From: Streptomyces sp. NBC_01306
GTDB lineage: Bacteria > Actinomycetota > Actinomycetes > Streptomycetales > Streptomycetaceae
Reading direction: 5' to 3'
Assembly (NCBI RefSeq): GCF_026340465.1
Contig: NZ_JAPEPC010000001.1
Coordinates: 4,140,001-4,204,000 of the forward strand
Length of the DNA stretch: 64,000 nt
Below are positions 35,784 to 43,612 of the stretch, piece by piece. Under the pieces are notes generated by a model that saw only the letters and a program-made list of their open reading frames with translations, did no database searches and was not told the DNA's origin. The number at the start of each line of letters is the position of its first letter. Position 1 is the stretch's first letter. Made by a program: the position numbers and the translations under genes.

Positions 35784-36545
35784 TCAATCGTCCGAGGCGA
35801 ACTGGCCCAGCAGGGCCAGGAACTGGCGGTGCGAGGCCCGCAGATGCTCCAGCATCCGGGCCTCCGCGGCATCACCGTCACCGGACAGCACGGCGAGCGC
35901 CACGCCCTCGTGCTCCTCGCGGAAGGCGCAGCCGAAGTCCCGGCCCGCCGGGTACACCCGGGTCCAGTCCGAGCCGAGCCACAGGGCGTTGCCGCCCACG
36001 AACATCTCGGTTCTGGCCCGGGTCACCGCCTCCGCCAGCACTTCGTTGCCGCCGGTGGTGGCGATGCCGAGGTGGAAGGCGGTGTCGACGCGGTGGTACG
36101 CGCCGAGGTCCGCCACCTCGGTGTCGAGCAGCGCCACGAGTTCACGGCGGGCGGTGCCCGACCCGCGCTCCGCGGCCAGCCGCGCCGCGAACGGCTCGAT
36201 CGCCTGCCGGTACTCCATGTAGTCGCGCAGCGAGGCCCGGATCCCGGCCGTGATGGTGGCGCGCGCCCGCTCCCGGCCCGGCCGTACGGCCTCGACCCGG
36301 GTGCCGCCCGAGCGCCCCAACGTCGTGCTGACCAGCCCCTCTTCGGTCAGCTCGCGCAGCGCCTGCCGTACGGTGTTGCGGCCCACGCCGAAGACGCCGG
36401 CCAGTTCGCGCTCGGTGGGCAGCCGGTCGCCGGGGGCGAAACCGCCGAGGGCGATGCGCTGGCGCAGCGCCTCGGCCACCACCGCGTGCGAGGCTGCCTG
36501 TTTCGCGACGGCTGCTCGCTCGTCACGATTTCCGCTGCTGCTCAC
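35784..36545 (-). CDS. FCD-type GntR regulator
   Basis: A 253-residue FadR-subfamily regulator: wHTH about 15-80 (FAPGDRLPTERELAGVFGVGRNTVRQALRELTEEG), then an FCD domain with metal-ligand pattern around YHRVDTAFHLGIATTGGN and the late EEHEGVALAVLSGD. The GTG start chosen follows GGGGAGAGG; an upstream ATG would add 29 Pro/Arg-rich residues. It lies between the decarboxylase and the MHS transporter, and the repeated ATTGGGTC-type palindromes at both promoters are its probable sites. Confidence 0.9.
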   Translation of the reverse strand: MSSSGNRDERAAVAKQAASHAVVAEALRQRIALGGFAPGDRLPTERELAGVFGVGRNTVRQALRELTEEGLVSTTLGRSGGTRVEAVRPGRERARATITAGIRASLRDYMEYRQAIEPFAARLAAERGSGTARRELVALLDTEVADLGAYHRVDTAFHLGIATTGGNEVLAEAVTRARTEMFVGGNALWLGSDWTRVYPAGRDFGCAFREEHEGVALAVLSGDGDAAEARMLEHLRASHRQFLALLGQFASDD

Positions 36546-36603
36546 GTGCCCTCTCCCCGGTCGCGGGCCGGGCGCCTGCCGCCGTACCCCTGAGGGCCAT
36601 GTT

Positions 36604-36626
36604 ATTGGACCTGGCGCGGATCCTAT
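36604..36626. promoter_or_regulatory. GntR-type operator B
   Basis: ATTGGACC...GGATCCTAT, a weaker copy of the operator at 35520-35548, touching the -35 box of the MHS transporter promoter. Confidence 0.5.
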
Positions 36627-36654
36627 TGACACTCCGATCTCGGCGACTTAGCGT
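36626..36654 (+). promoter_or_regulatory. Promoter of the MHS transporter gene
   Basis: TTGACA (36626-36631), 17 nt, TAGCGT (36649-36654). Operator copies lie on either side of it, at 36604-36626 and 36668-36688. Confidence 0.7.
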
Positions 36655-36667
36655 CACCCCATCGTTT

Positions 36668-36688
36668 TTGGGTCTCACGCAAGCCCAA
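36668..36688. promoter_or_regulatory. GntR-type operator C
   Basis: TTGGGTC-N7-AGCCCAA, same spacing as operator A, just downstream of the predicted start of transcription of the transporter gene. Confidence 0.65.
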
Positions 36689-36727
36689 TGGTCGGCCGTG
36701 AAGGGCCGCCCGTGAAGGAGTACGCGC

Positions 36728-38122
36728 ATGAGCACAGCCCCTGGTGCCGGGACGGCACCCCTGAGCAGGTCCAACCCGTGGAAAGTCGCCGGGGCTTCGA
36801 TGATCGGGACCAGCGTCGAGTGGTACGACTTCGGCATTTACGCCACCGCTGCCGCGCTGGTGTTCCCCGAGCTGTTCTTCCCGGAGATGAACCGGGCGCT
36901 GGGCACCCTCATGTCGTTCACGACACTGTTCGTCGGGTCTCTGGGGCGCCCGCTCGGGGCCATTGTCTTCGGCCACATCGGCGATCGCTTCGGCCGCAAG
37001 AGGGCTCTCATCTGGTCGATGACCCTGATGGGCGGGGCCACCGTCTGTGTCGGCCTGCTTCCGGGCTATGCGTCCATCGGCGTCGCCGCGCCGATCCTGC
37101 TCGTACTGATACGGATGATCCAGTCCCTCGCGGTCGGCGGCGAGTGGGGCGGGGCGGTCCTGTTCGCCGTCGAGCACGCCCCGCCGCGACGCAAGGCGTT
37201 CTTCGGATCCTTTCCCCAAGTCGGCGACGGCGTCGGGTACTTCCTCTCCACCGGTGTCTTCGCCCTGATGGCTCTGGTCGGCCACCGGGCGCTGGTGGAC
37301 TGGGGCTGGCGCGTCCCCTTCCTGCTGTCCGCCGTGCTGGTCCTCGTCGGCCTGGTCATCCGCAGCAGCATGGAGGAGTCCCCCGAGTTCGAAGCGGCCC
37401 GGCTCGCCGAACAGGCCGAGGAGAAGCAGGCGGCGCCCTTCGTCGCCGTCATCCGCGACGCCTGGAAGACCTGGCTGCTGGCCTCGGGCGCCTTCCTCAT
37501 CACGGTCGCCGGCTACTACATCGTGGTCACCTTCATGTCGACGTACGCCGTGTCGGACCTCGGGTTCACGGACTCCCAGGTGGCGGGCGCCGGTACGGCG
37601 GCCTCGGTCGTCGTCATCATCTGCACCCCGCTGGCGGCCCTGTTCGCCGACCGCTACGGGCTGCGCAAAGTGACGCTCACCGGGATCCTCCTCCATGTGG
37701 TGGTCGCCTTCCCGATGTTCTGGCTCGTCGACACCCACTCGGTGGCCGGGCTGTGGCTGGCGATGTGCCTGCCGATGCTGGCCAGCACGATCGCGTACGC
37801 CTCGATCGGCACACTTGTCTCCGGCTGGTTCGCCCCGAGGGTCCGCTACACGGGCCTCTCGATGAGCTTCCAGACGGCCGGCCTGGTCGGCACCCTGGCC
37901 CCGGCCGCGGTGACCTGGCTGTACAGCGACTTCGGCAACTCCTGGACCCCGGTCGCCCTGACCTTCGTGGCCATGGCGCTCGTCAGCGCGGTCTGCCTGA
38001 CGGCGTGCGACCCGGGCCGTACGGCTGCGAACACCTCCGGAAGCGACGCCGGGAGTGTCAAGGAGAAGGAGAAGGTGGAGGGGGTGGACACACGGGCGGC
38101 CGGTGAAGCGGTCGGCATGTGA
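36728..38122 (+). CDS. MFS transporter, metabolite:H+ symporter (MHS) family
   Basis: A 464-residue 12-segment permease with MHS hallmarks: GTSVEWYDFGIY in the first segment, the loop motif GHIGDRFGRKRAL, RMIQSLAVGGEWGGA and a second half loop FADRYGLRK. Relatives import citrate, proline/betaine, shikimate, dicarboxylates or aromatic acids by proton symport. The ATG follows GAAGGAG. Shared operators tie it to the PLP decarboxylase at 34.0-35.5 kb, so it may import that enzyme's substrate or a related compound. Confidence 0.92.
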   Translation: MSTAPGAGTAPLSRSNPWKVAGASMIGTSVEWYDFGIYATAAALVFPELFFPEMNRALGTLMSFTTLFVGSLGRPLGAIVFGHIGDRFGRKRALIWSMTLMGGATVCVGLLPGYASIGVAAPILLVLIRMIQSLAVGGEWGGAVLFAVEHAPPRRKAFFGSFPQVGDGVGYFLSTGVFALMALVGHRALVDWGWRVPFLLSAVLVLVGLVIRSSMEESPEFEAARLAEQAEEKQAAPFVAVIRDAWKTWLLASGAFLITVAGYYIVVTFMSTYAVSDLGFTDSQVAGAGTAASVVVIICTPLAALFADRYGLRKVTLTGILLHVVVAFPMFWLVDTHSVAGLWLAMCLPMLASTIAYASIGTLVSGWFAPRVRYTGLSMSFQTAGLVGTLAPAAVTWLYSDFGNSWTPVALTFVAMALVSAVCLTACDPGRTAANTSGSDAGSVKEKEKVEGVDTRAAGEAVGM

Positions 38123-38398
38123 CGGGCCGCCTCCGCCGGGTACCACAACCCGTGACGGGCGCCCTGGGGCGGTCCGGGCGGCCGCTCCCCTCCGTAGTCG
38201 CCCTGGTCAGCGTGGTTCGTCTGGCACTCACCCTGTGGCAGCTCGCGAACCCGTAGCACCGCTGTGCAGCGGCAGTCCGCCCTCCAGCTTCACAACGCCC
38301 CCGCCCGGCCTCGCGCTGGGCGGGCACCTCTTTGTCGATTCGGTTGGTGCTTCCTGCCACGTAGCCCTCTACACGCACCGCGCACCCTCTGTACCGTC
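38123..38398. other. Spacer before the low-GC island
   Basis: No convincing gene. With the leader ORF below it makes a gap of about 360 bp between the transporter and the XRE regulator. Base composition shifts here from the usual very high G+C to a lower value that persists to about 43.3 kb. Confidence 0.5.
38392..38397 (+). promoter_or_regulatory. Candidate -10 box of the leader ORF
   Basis: TACCGT (TANNNT) ends one base before the ATG at 38399. A start of transcription about 7 nt downstream would fall inside the ORF, so a leaderless start there is uncertain; the second in-frame ATG at 38405 would suit the spacing. Confidence 0.3.
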
Positions 38399-38485
38399 AT
38401 GAGTATGAGTCCGACGGATGGAGTCCGGATGCGTTGCCGAACGCTTGCAGGCCGTCGGCGCCTCGCCGCGAGGGGCGCGCGCTGA
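38399..38485 (+). CDS. Arginine-rich 28-codon leader ORF
   Basis: A 28-residue ORF with eight Arg residues (including an RRR run) whose TGA stop overlaps the ATG of the XRE regulator (TGATG). The tight overlap is typical of translational coupling, and Arg-rich leaders can mediate attenuation. It may equally be chance; conservation would decide. A second in-frame ATG lies two codons in. Confidence 0.4.
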   Translation: MSMSPTDGVRMRCRTLAGRRRLAARGAR

Positions 38486-39714
38486 TGTTGGAAGAAGCCG
38501 AGGAGATCGGCCGCCGTGCCCGCCGCGCCCGGCTCCGTCTCGGAATGCCTCAGGCAGACCTCGCCGCCGCCCTCAGGAAGTCCCAAGGGTGGGTGTCGAA
38601 AATGGAGAGCGGCAAAATCGAACTCGACCGTGTCGGCCTGCTCAACCAGGTCGCCGCCGAGCTCCACGTACACCCCAACGACCTGATCGGTCGGCCGTAC
38701 AACAGTTCGCCCGACGAAAACCAATGGCAGGTTTCCGCGTCATCCATCCTGCGCGAACTGCGCCGGTACGACCTTGCCCCCGTCTTCGAAGGCACCCCCC
38801 GAACGGCCGGCCAACTCTGGCAAGAGACGACCCGACTGCACCGCCTGCGCGACGCCGCCGCAAACGTGGCGATCATCCAAATCCTGCCGGACCTGTTCCG
38901 CGAGGCCCGCGCCCTCGCCGAAGTGGCCACCGGTCACGAGCGCGAAGAGGCATTCGCTATCTACGCAGTGTGCTGCAAGTTCGCGCATACCTCCGCGCAC
39001 GCCCTCGGACACCCCGAGTTGGTCGCCATGGCGTGCGAACGGGCCGCGTGGTCGGCTCGGCTGTCGGGTGACCCTGTCATGCCAGCCGTGGCCGACTGGA
39101 TGCGAGTATGGGACATGTGGGCCACCGCGGATTGGGAGGACTCCATGGCCCTTTCCGATCGGGCCATTCGCAGTGTCCAGCAGGGATACGACCAAGGCGA
39201 GCCGCTCGCCTTGCGCGCGTGGGGGTCTCTGCAACTCCGCGCGGCTGTGTCCGCGGCGCGCGACTCCCGTACGTCGGAGGCCGAGGACCGCATCAACCAC
39301 GCCAAGACAGCCGCCGAACGGTTGGGTGAGTACGCGGGGCCCCCGGTCTACGACCGGCATTCGCTCACGTTCTCTCCCGGCAACGTCCAGATTCACGCAA
39401 TCAGCGTCGCACTGGAGATGCGCGAGCAGCGGAAGGCACTTGCCATAAACCGGCGAACGTCCCGACATCTGGTCGCTGCGCTCCCCAACTCCCGCCAAGG
39501 ACAACATCACATGGACCTCGCCCGAGCGTGGCTGTGGGACGGAAACCGCGACAAGGCGTTGACGGAACTGGAAACAGCCGAGCGCATCGCGCCGCAGCTG
39601 ATCCGCAACCACCCCATCGCCCGGTCAACCTTGCGCAGCATCGTCTACGCCGAACGAGCGGCTACTCGCGAGAAGCTGCGCCGCATGTCAGACCGCTTCC
39701 ACCTCGACGGATGA
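38485..39714 (+). CDS. XRE-family regulator with helical-repeat C-terminal domain
   Basis: A 409-residue protein: HTH_3 domain at about 5-65 (MPQADLAAALRKSQGWVSKMESG) and a long helical region (about 95-400) with TPR-like pairs (e.g. GNRDKALTELETAERIAP). This build is common in actinobacterial regulators that control small accessory loci. The ATG has GAGGGGC about 10 nt upstream and overlaps the leader ORF stop. First large gene of the low-GC island. Confidence 0.85.
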   Translation: MLEEAEEIGRRARRARLRLGMPQADLAAALRKSQGWVSKMESGKIELDRVGLLNQVAAELHVHPNDLIGRPYNSSPDENQWQVSASSILRELRRYDLAPVFEGTPRTAGQLWQETTRLHRLRDAAANVAIIQILPDLFREARALAEVATGHEREEAFAIYAVCCKFAHTSAHALGHPELVAMACERAAWSARLSGDPVMPAVADWMRVWDMWATADWEDSMALSDRAIRSVQQGYDQGEPLALRAWGSLQLRAAVSAARDSRTSEAEDRINHAKTAAERLGEYAGPPVYDRHSLTFSPGNVQIHAISVALEMREQRKALAINRRTSRHLVAALPNSRQGQHHMDLARAWLWDGNRDKALTELETAERIAPQLIRNHPIARSTLRSIVYAERAATREKLRRMSDRFHLDG

Positions 39715-39757
39715 GGGTGGTATTCCTCCGATTCATATTCGGCCTTTCGCTCCCTCC

Positions 39758-39763
39758 TAGCTT
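39758..39763 (+). promoter_or_regulatory. Candidate -10 box, leaderless transcript
   Basis: TAGCTT fits TANNNT and ends 6 nt before the ATG of the hypothetical gene at 39770; the only purine run (GGAG) is too close to the ATG to serve as a ribosome site. Confidence 0.42.
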
Positions 39764-39769
39764 CGGAGC

Positions 39770-40213
39770 ATGGCCCAACGAATCTCGAAGGAACTCACCC
39801 CACATAGCATCGAGTTAGATGCGGACGCGCCGTATCGTCCACGACTTGGCGACCTTGTCCGCGACCTCGCGAAGGGCGGGCAGATCGGGGTAGTGGTCGA
39901 CCTGCCGAACAACAACTCGGCGTCGTACCAACTGCGTTTGCCCGGCGGTGCGGGCGACTGGCGAGCAAGCTCCGACAGGGGCACCCTGCTTCCCGTCGCC
40001 GTTGCAATCACACACGTCACCCCCGCAAAAATGGGTGACGCGGTGTACGACCACCGGGCGCAGCAGGCAGCGCTACCCATCACGCTTCACCACGAGGACG
40101 GGGGCACATCAGAGTCAGTGCTCATCCTCACTCCCTCGCAAGTTGAGCTGTACAACATGCAGTTCGCACAGCTCATCAAGAGGCGGGAGAGTGCACGGGG
40201 GCGGGCCCTGTGA
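39770..40213 (+). CDS. Hypothetical protein, low-GC island
   Basis: A 147-residue soluble protein I do not recognise. It has a beta-rich middle (GQIGVVVDLPNNNSASYQLRLPGG) and a helical, charged C-terminus (VELYNMQFAQLIKRRESARG); no signal peptide or membrane segment. Codon choice is less G+C-biased than in flanking core genes. It stands between the XRE regulator and the adenosylhomocysteinase-like gene. Confidence 0.68.
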   Translation: MAQRISKELTPHSIELDADAPYRPRLGDLVRDLAKGGQIGVVVDLPNNNSASYQLRLPGGAGDWRASSDRGTLLPVAVAITHVTPAKMGDAVYDHRAQQAALPITLHHEDGGTSESVLILTPSQVELYNMQFAQLIKRRESARGRAL

Positions 40214-40511
40214 TCGCGCCCGCGTTGCCGTACGCGCCGATCAGTACTTCGACCGTGCAAGCCGCCCCGTCATCGCGTACAGATGTGAGTCGACCGCCAG
40301 AGGCCTCGCAGGTACCGGTGAGGTCATCCTCGGTCACTACCGCGCGACGTCGCCGCGCCTTGCCGCACGGCGGCTCAGGGGGCAGGCCGAGCACCTCCAC
40401 GCGTCAAGCTGCCTGATAACTGCCGCCCCCGTGTTCCAACGGTTCCCCTGGCGCGGGGGCGGTGCCAAACCACCTGTCCGGAGTCGCACCGCCCAAGACC
40501 AAGGGAAGTGA
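40191..40511 (+). CDS. Possible small gene, 106 residues
   Basis: A GTG with GAGGCGGGAGA upstream opens a frame overlapping the end of the preceding gene by 23 bp and closing 4 bp before the adenosylhomocysteinase-like gene. The translation has a plausible middle (DRASRPVIAYRCESTARGL, GEVILGHYRATSPRLAARRL) but a low-quality tail. Otherwise the 302-bp stretch 40214-40515 would be empty; a Pro/Ser-rich alternative frame at 40210-40416 looks like noise. Confidence 0.35.
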   Translation: MHGGGPCDRARVAVRADQYFDRASRPVIAYRCESTARGLAGTGEVILGHYRATSPRLAARRLRGQAEHLHASSCLITAAPVFQRFPWRGGGAKPPVRSRTAQDQGK

Positions 40512-40515
40512 GTCC

Positions 40516-41635
40516 ATGGAACAGTTCGAGCGCGCCCGCCTCGATTCCTACTTCGCTCGAATCGCAGCTGCGTTCGCGCCGGCCGAGCGGCCGTCGTCCT
40601 TCCTGATCACGCATCTGCTGGCCGAACGTCCGTCGTTCGTACGAGCAGTTGGCACCGGGACCAAGCTGCGGGCCGTCCTGCCCAAGCCGAAGTCCATCGA
40701 CCCCGCCACGCGCCGAGAGATCGAGAAGGTGACGCAGTGTGACACTCTGTCGCGCGGACTCTTCGAGGACGCCGAAGCCGCAGTCGACTACGTCGAATCG
40801 CGCGCCGCCGGCGAGGACGTCGTCTTGTGCGATGTGGGCGGCTACTTCGCTCCCATCCTCGACGATCTGTGCGACCGCTTTTCCGGCCGAATCCTCGGCG
40901 TCGTCGAGGACACCGAGAACGGACACAAGCGGTACGCGGAGCGCGACAAGCTGGCGTCCCGTCGTCTCCGTCGCCCGATCACCGCTCAAAGACCCCGAGG
41001 ACTTCCTGGTCGGTCAGTCGGTCGTGTTCTCCACCGAGGCTGTCATGCGCGGGCGCGGCGACATCCTCCACGGTCGGCCCGCCCTCGTGATCGGCTTCGG
41101 TAAGCTCGGCTCTTCCATTGCCCGGCTCCTGCACGCCAAGGGCGTCCAAGTCACCGTATTCGACATCGACCCCGTACGCCGCACCCAGGCCCTGTCCCAG
41201 GGCTTCACCGTCGCGCGAGACCGCGAGACCGCGCTCACCGGCGCCGGGCTGGTGCTCTGCGCGACCGGCGCGGTCTCCCTGCGCGGCGAGGACTTCTCCC
41301 ACCTGCGCAACGGCGCCTACGTTGCCACCGTCACATCCAGCGAGGACGAACTCGACCTTGCCAGCCTGCCGGACGTCTACACCCGCACGGTCGTCGGCGA
41401 CCACGTCACCCGCTACCAGACCACCGGCCATTACTTCTATCTGGCGAATGGCGGAAACGCCGTCAACTTCCTGCACGGCGCCAGCGTGGGCCCGTTCATC
41501 TTCCTGGTACAGGCCGAGATACTCGCGGGTGTCCGAATGCTGGCCCGTGGCGACCTCGGACACGGTATGCACGAGGTAGACGCCGACGACCGGGCGACCA
41601 TCGCGGCAACTTGGCTCAACTACTTCAACCGATAG
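40516..41635 (+). pseudogene. Adenosylhomocysteinase-like NAD-binding protein, frameshifted
   Basis: Two overlapping frames encode consecutive parts of one protein. Codons from the ATG at 40516 run to about 40957 (...GVVEDTENGHKRYAERDKLAS); the protein resumes one frame over at about 40960 (VVSVARSPLKDPEDFLVGQSV...) and continues to 41635. The second part has the NAD-binding loop VIGFGKLGSSIARLLHAKG of S-adenosylhomocysteine hydrolases and NGGNAVNFLHGASVG. Adding one base in the CCC run at 40958-40960 restores a 373-residue product. Either a true mutation or an assembly error. AGGGAAGTGAG precedes the ATG; a Nudix gene follows at 13 bp. Confidence 0.8.
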
Positions 41636-41648
41636 GAGTCAGCACCCC

Positions 41649-42197
41649 ATGCCGATCACGGCGCAGCATGTGCGCGAGACCCTCGACACCTACCTCGCCC
41701 GCCATCCGGAAGAGAAAGACAGCTTGTCCGTCCTCTCCGAGGTACTCGACAAGGCGGGCGACTCGATCGCCTCGCGCAGGGAATTCCGCGGACACGTCAC
41801 GGCCGGGGCTGCCCTGATCCGTCCTGATGGTCGCGTGCTTACCATCGAGCACCGCGCGCTCCGTAAATGGCTGCTGCCCGGCGGACACGTCGAAGTGAGC
41901 GACACGACGCTTCTCGACGCCGCCCTGCGGGAGCTGGCCGAGGAAACCGGTATCAGCCCGGACCAGGTCGAGCCGGACAGCAGCGCACCGCTCCACATCG
42001 ACACACACCCGATCCCGGCGAACCCCGACAAGGGCGAGGACGTCCACCAGCATTTCGACTTCCGCTACCTGTTCCGCACCACGGCCGACCTGGTCGAGTT
42101 GCAAGAGGAAGAGGTCACGGCCTACTCCTGGCAGTTCGCCGACATGCTGACTACCGAGCCCCTGCGCTCCCGAGTTGTGGCCGCCACGCGTTCGTAG
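41649..42197 (+). CDS. Nudix hydrolase
   Basis: A 182-residue Nudix protein. The box reads GGHVEVSDTTLLDAALRELAEETGI: the REL-EE-GI half that holds the metal-binding glutamates is perfect, while the loop between Gly and Arg is one residue longer than the textbook G-x5-E-x7-REUxEExGU. Such enzymes hydrolyse nucleoside diphosphate derivatives. AGGAG overlaps the stop region of the frameshifted gene upstream, 10 nt before the ATG, so the two were probably cotranscribed. Confidence 0.87.
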   Translation: MPITAQHVRETLDTYLARHPEEKDSLSVLSEVLDKAGDSIASRREFRGHVTAGAALIRPDGRVLTIEHRALRKWLLPGGHVEVSDTTLLDAALRELAEETGISPDQVEPDSSAPLHIDTHPIPANPDKGEDVHQHFDFRYLFRTTADLVELQEEEVTAYSWQFADMLTTEPLRSRVVAATRS

Positions 42198-42554
42198 GCC
42201 TCGTGCGAGCCCGATGGCCCACCCTGCTACGGCTCGTGGCCTGGAACGAGCAACGCGCCAGCCGGGATCTCTTCCCGGCCGGGGCGCCTTGAATCTGCTG
42301 AACTCCCCGCGGGGCGCCCTCGGTGCGGAATCACTCCTGCACCGGGGCGTTCTGCTGCCCGCCCTCGCCCGGGTGAGAACCTGAGCGTCTGGTGCGTTGA
42401 GGATGGCCCTGCTGACTGTCAGGATTCGGCTGGGCGTTGGCCCATTTCCCCAGTCGCTAGGCAATAGACCAATGCGGATTGTTCGACACTATCCAGGGCG
42501 GTGTCGTGTTGGACAGCGAACGTAGTTCACTCTCTAACCTGCTGAAGGAGAACA
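42198..42554. other. Gene-free stretch of about 360 bp
   Basis: No convincing ORF. It contains a short GC-rich palindrome CCCCGCGGGG (about 42306-42315) and A+T-richer sequence from 42410 that probably includes the promoter of the DUF6879 gene, though no clear -35/-10 pair can be named. Confidence 0.45.
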
Positions 42555-43118
42555 GTGGACCTGATCACCATTGCCCAGCGTGATGAGTTGTTCAACAGCT
42601 TCGAGCGCAGCGCCTTCCACCTTGAGCTGAGGGACGACTACGGTTCGCCCATTGAGGACACGCCATACGCACGATGGCAGAGGGGCGAGCCGGACGACTA
42701 CGCGTGGCTCGGCCCGTGGATGACGCTCATGAAGCGGGTGACCGGCGAGGGCAGGACGGTGCGGCGCGTACGCGTGGTCACTGAGCCGCATTCTCAGTAC
42801 GTGGGCTGGGAGAACTCGCTCACTCACCTGAACCTGGCGGCCGGCGAGGACATCAGGTGGCTCCCGCGGCACCAGATCCCGGACGGACTCACCTTCCCCA
42901 TAACCGGCAATGACTGGTGGCTCTTCGATGACCGGCTCCTGGCCGTAGGGCACTTCGATGAGGAAGGGCGGGTCCTCGGGTCTGAGCTGATTGAAGACCC
43001 CGGAACCGTGTCCGAGTGCATCCGCGTTCGGGACCTGCTCTGGGCCTCCGCCATCCACCACGCCGAGTACTGCTCGCCGAACGGGCCCTGTGCTCCAACT
43101 TCGGTGGCCAGGAGGTAA
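42555..43118 (+). CDS. DUF6879-family protein
   Basis: A 187-residue protein with the family layout LFNSFERSAFHLELRDDY, YARWQRGEPDDYAW, VRRVRVVTEPHSQYVGWE, NLAAGEDIRWLPRHQI and NDWWLFDDRLLAVGHFDEEGR. In actinobacteria DUF6879 genes normally pair with a DUF5753-type XRE regulator gene; here only a remnant of that partner follows. The GTG start is preceded by GAAGGAG. The last ~15 codons overlap the remnant and may be foreign sequence joined by deletion. Confidence 0.8.
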   Translation: MDLITIAQRDELFNSFERSAFHLELRDDYGSPIEDTPYARWQRGEPDDYAWLGPWMTLMKRVTGEGRTVRRVRVVTEPHSQYVGWENSLTHLNLAAGEDIRWLPRHQIPDGLTFPITGNDWWLFDDRLLAVGHFDEEGRVLGSELIEDPGTVSECIRVRDLLWASAIHHAEYCSPNGPCAPTSVARR

Positions 43119-43255
43119 TGAGAGGACAGTTGGACCGCCTCCTGGCGGATCGGGCTCCCACGGCTCAGCCTGGGCTTCATTCCCCGGTCTGCGCCACTGC
43201 ATATCCGCCCCGGCAATTCGTTTTCGATGTTTGACGACACATGCGAAACCGGGGC
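43067..43255 (+). pseudogene. Remnant of a DUF5753-type XRE regulator gene
   Basis: Frame 1 reads LLAERALCSNFGGQEVMRGQLDRLLA, then the match shifts frame near 43140-43150 to RIGLPRLSLGFIPRSAPLH and PGNSFSMFDD. These are consecutive C-terminal motifs of DUF5753 (Scr1-like) regulators (EQAL...GG.EVM.GQLDRLL...LPR.SLGI.P...P...F.MFDD). The HTH and most of the regulator are gone and the rest is frameshifted. It directly abuts and partly overlaps the DUF6879 gene, its usual partner. Confidence 0.68.
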
Positions 43256-43612
43256 GCCTCCCGGTGAGGGGCGAACCGTGAGGCGTACTGAGGAAGACGA
43301 CTCGGTGTGATGGACCGGGTGGGCGCGAAGCCGGAGAAGACCCAGGCGGCCGGCTGACGGTCACCGGCAGCCTTCGTCCTCGCAATTCTCGCTGGGCAGA
43401 GGCACTTTCCGCCTGGCGGCTGCCAAAGGCCGTACTGCCGTATCCCGGTCAGCGGGAAGAAGCTCTGTCGTTCAGGAATCGTGATGGATACGGTCCCGGC
43501 GACGGCCGGGAGGGACGCCCGTGCCCGTATCCCGCCGTGGGAGACGGGTCTCGCGCGATCCCCCAGGGCACGGCTGTTCCCGGAGAATTCCCGCACCCGG
43601 AAGGCCGCGAGC
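43256..43612. other. Spacer after the regulator remnant
   Basis: About 360 bp with no supported gene. A small hairpin ACCGGG-N6-CCCGGT spans 43248-43265. The reading frame that enters the NTF2-like gene is open from 43481 but lacks a ribosome site there. Confidence 0.45.

Noticed and set aside
38123..38400. tRNA or attachment site at the left edge of the low-GC island
   Set aside because: No cloverleaf, no GTTCRA-type T-arm and no direct repeat bounding the island could be found by eye.
40210..40416. GTG-initiated 68-codon ORF overlapping the end of the hypothetical gene
   Set aside because: Ser/Pro/Arg-rich without protein-like character; the alternative frame 40191-40511 is more plausible, though itself weak.
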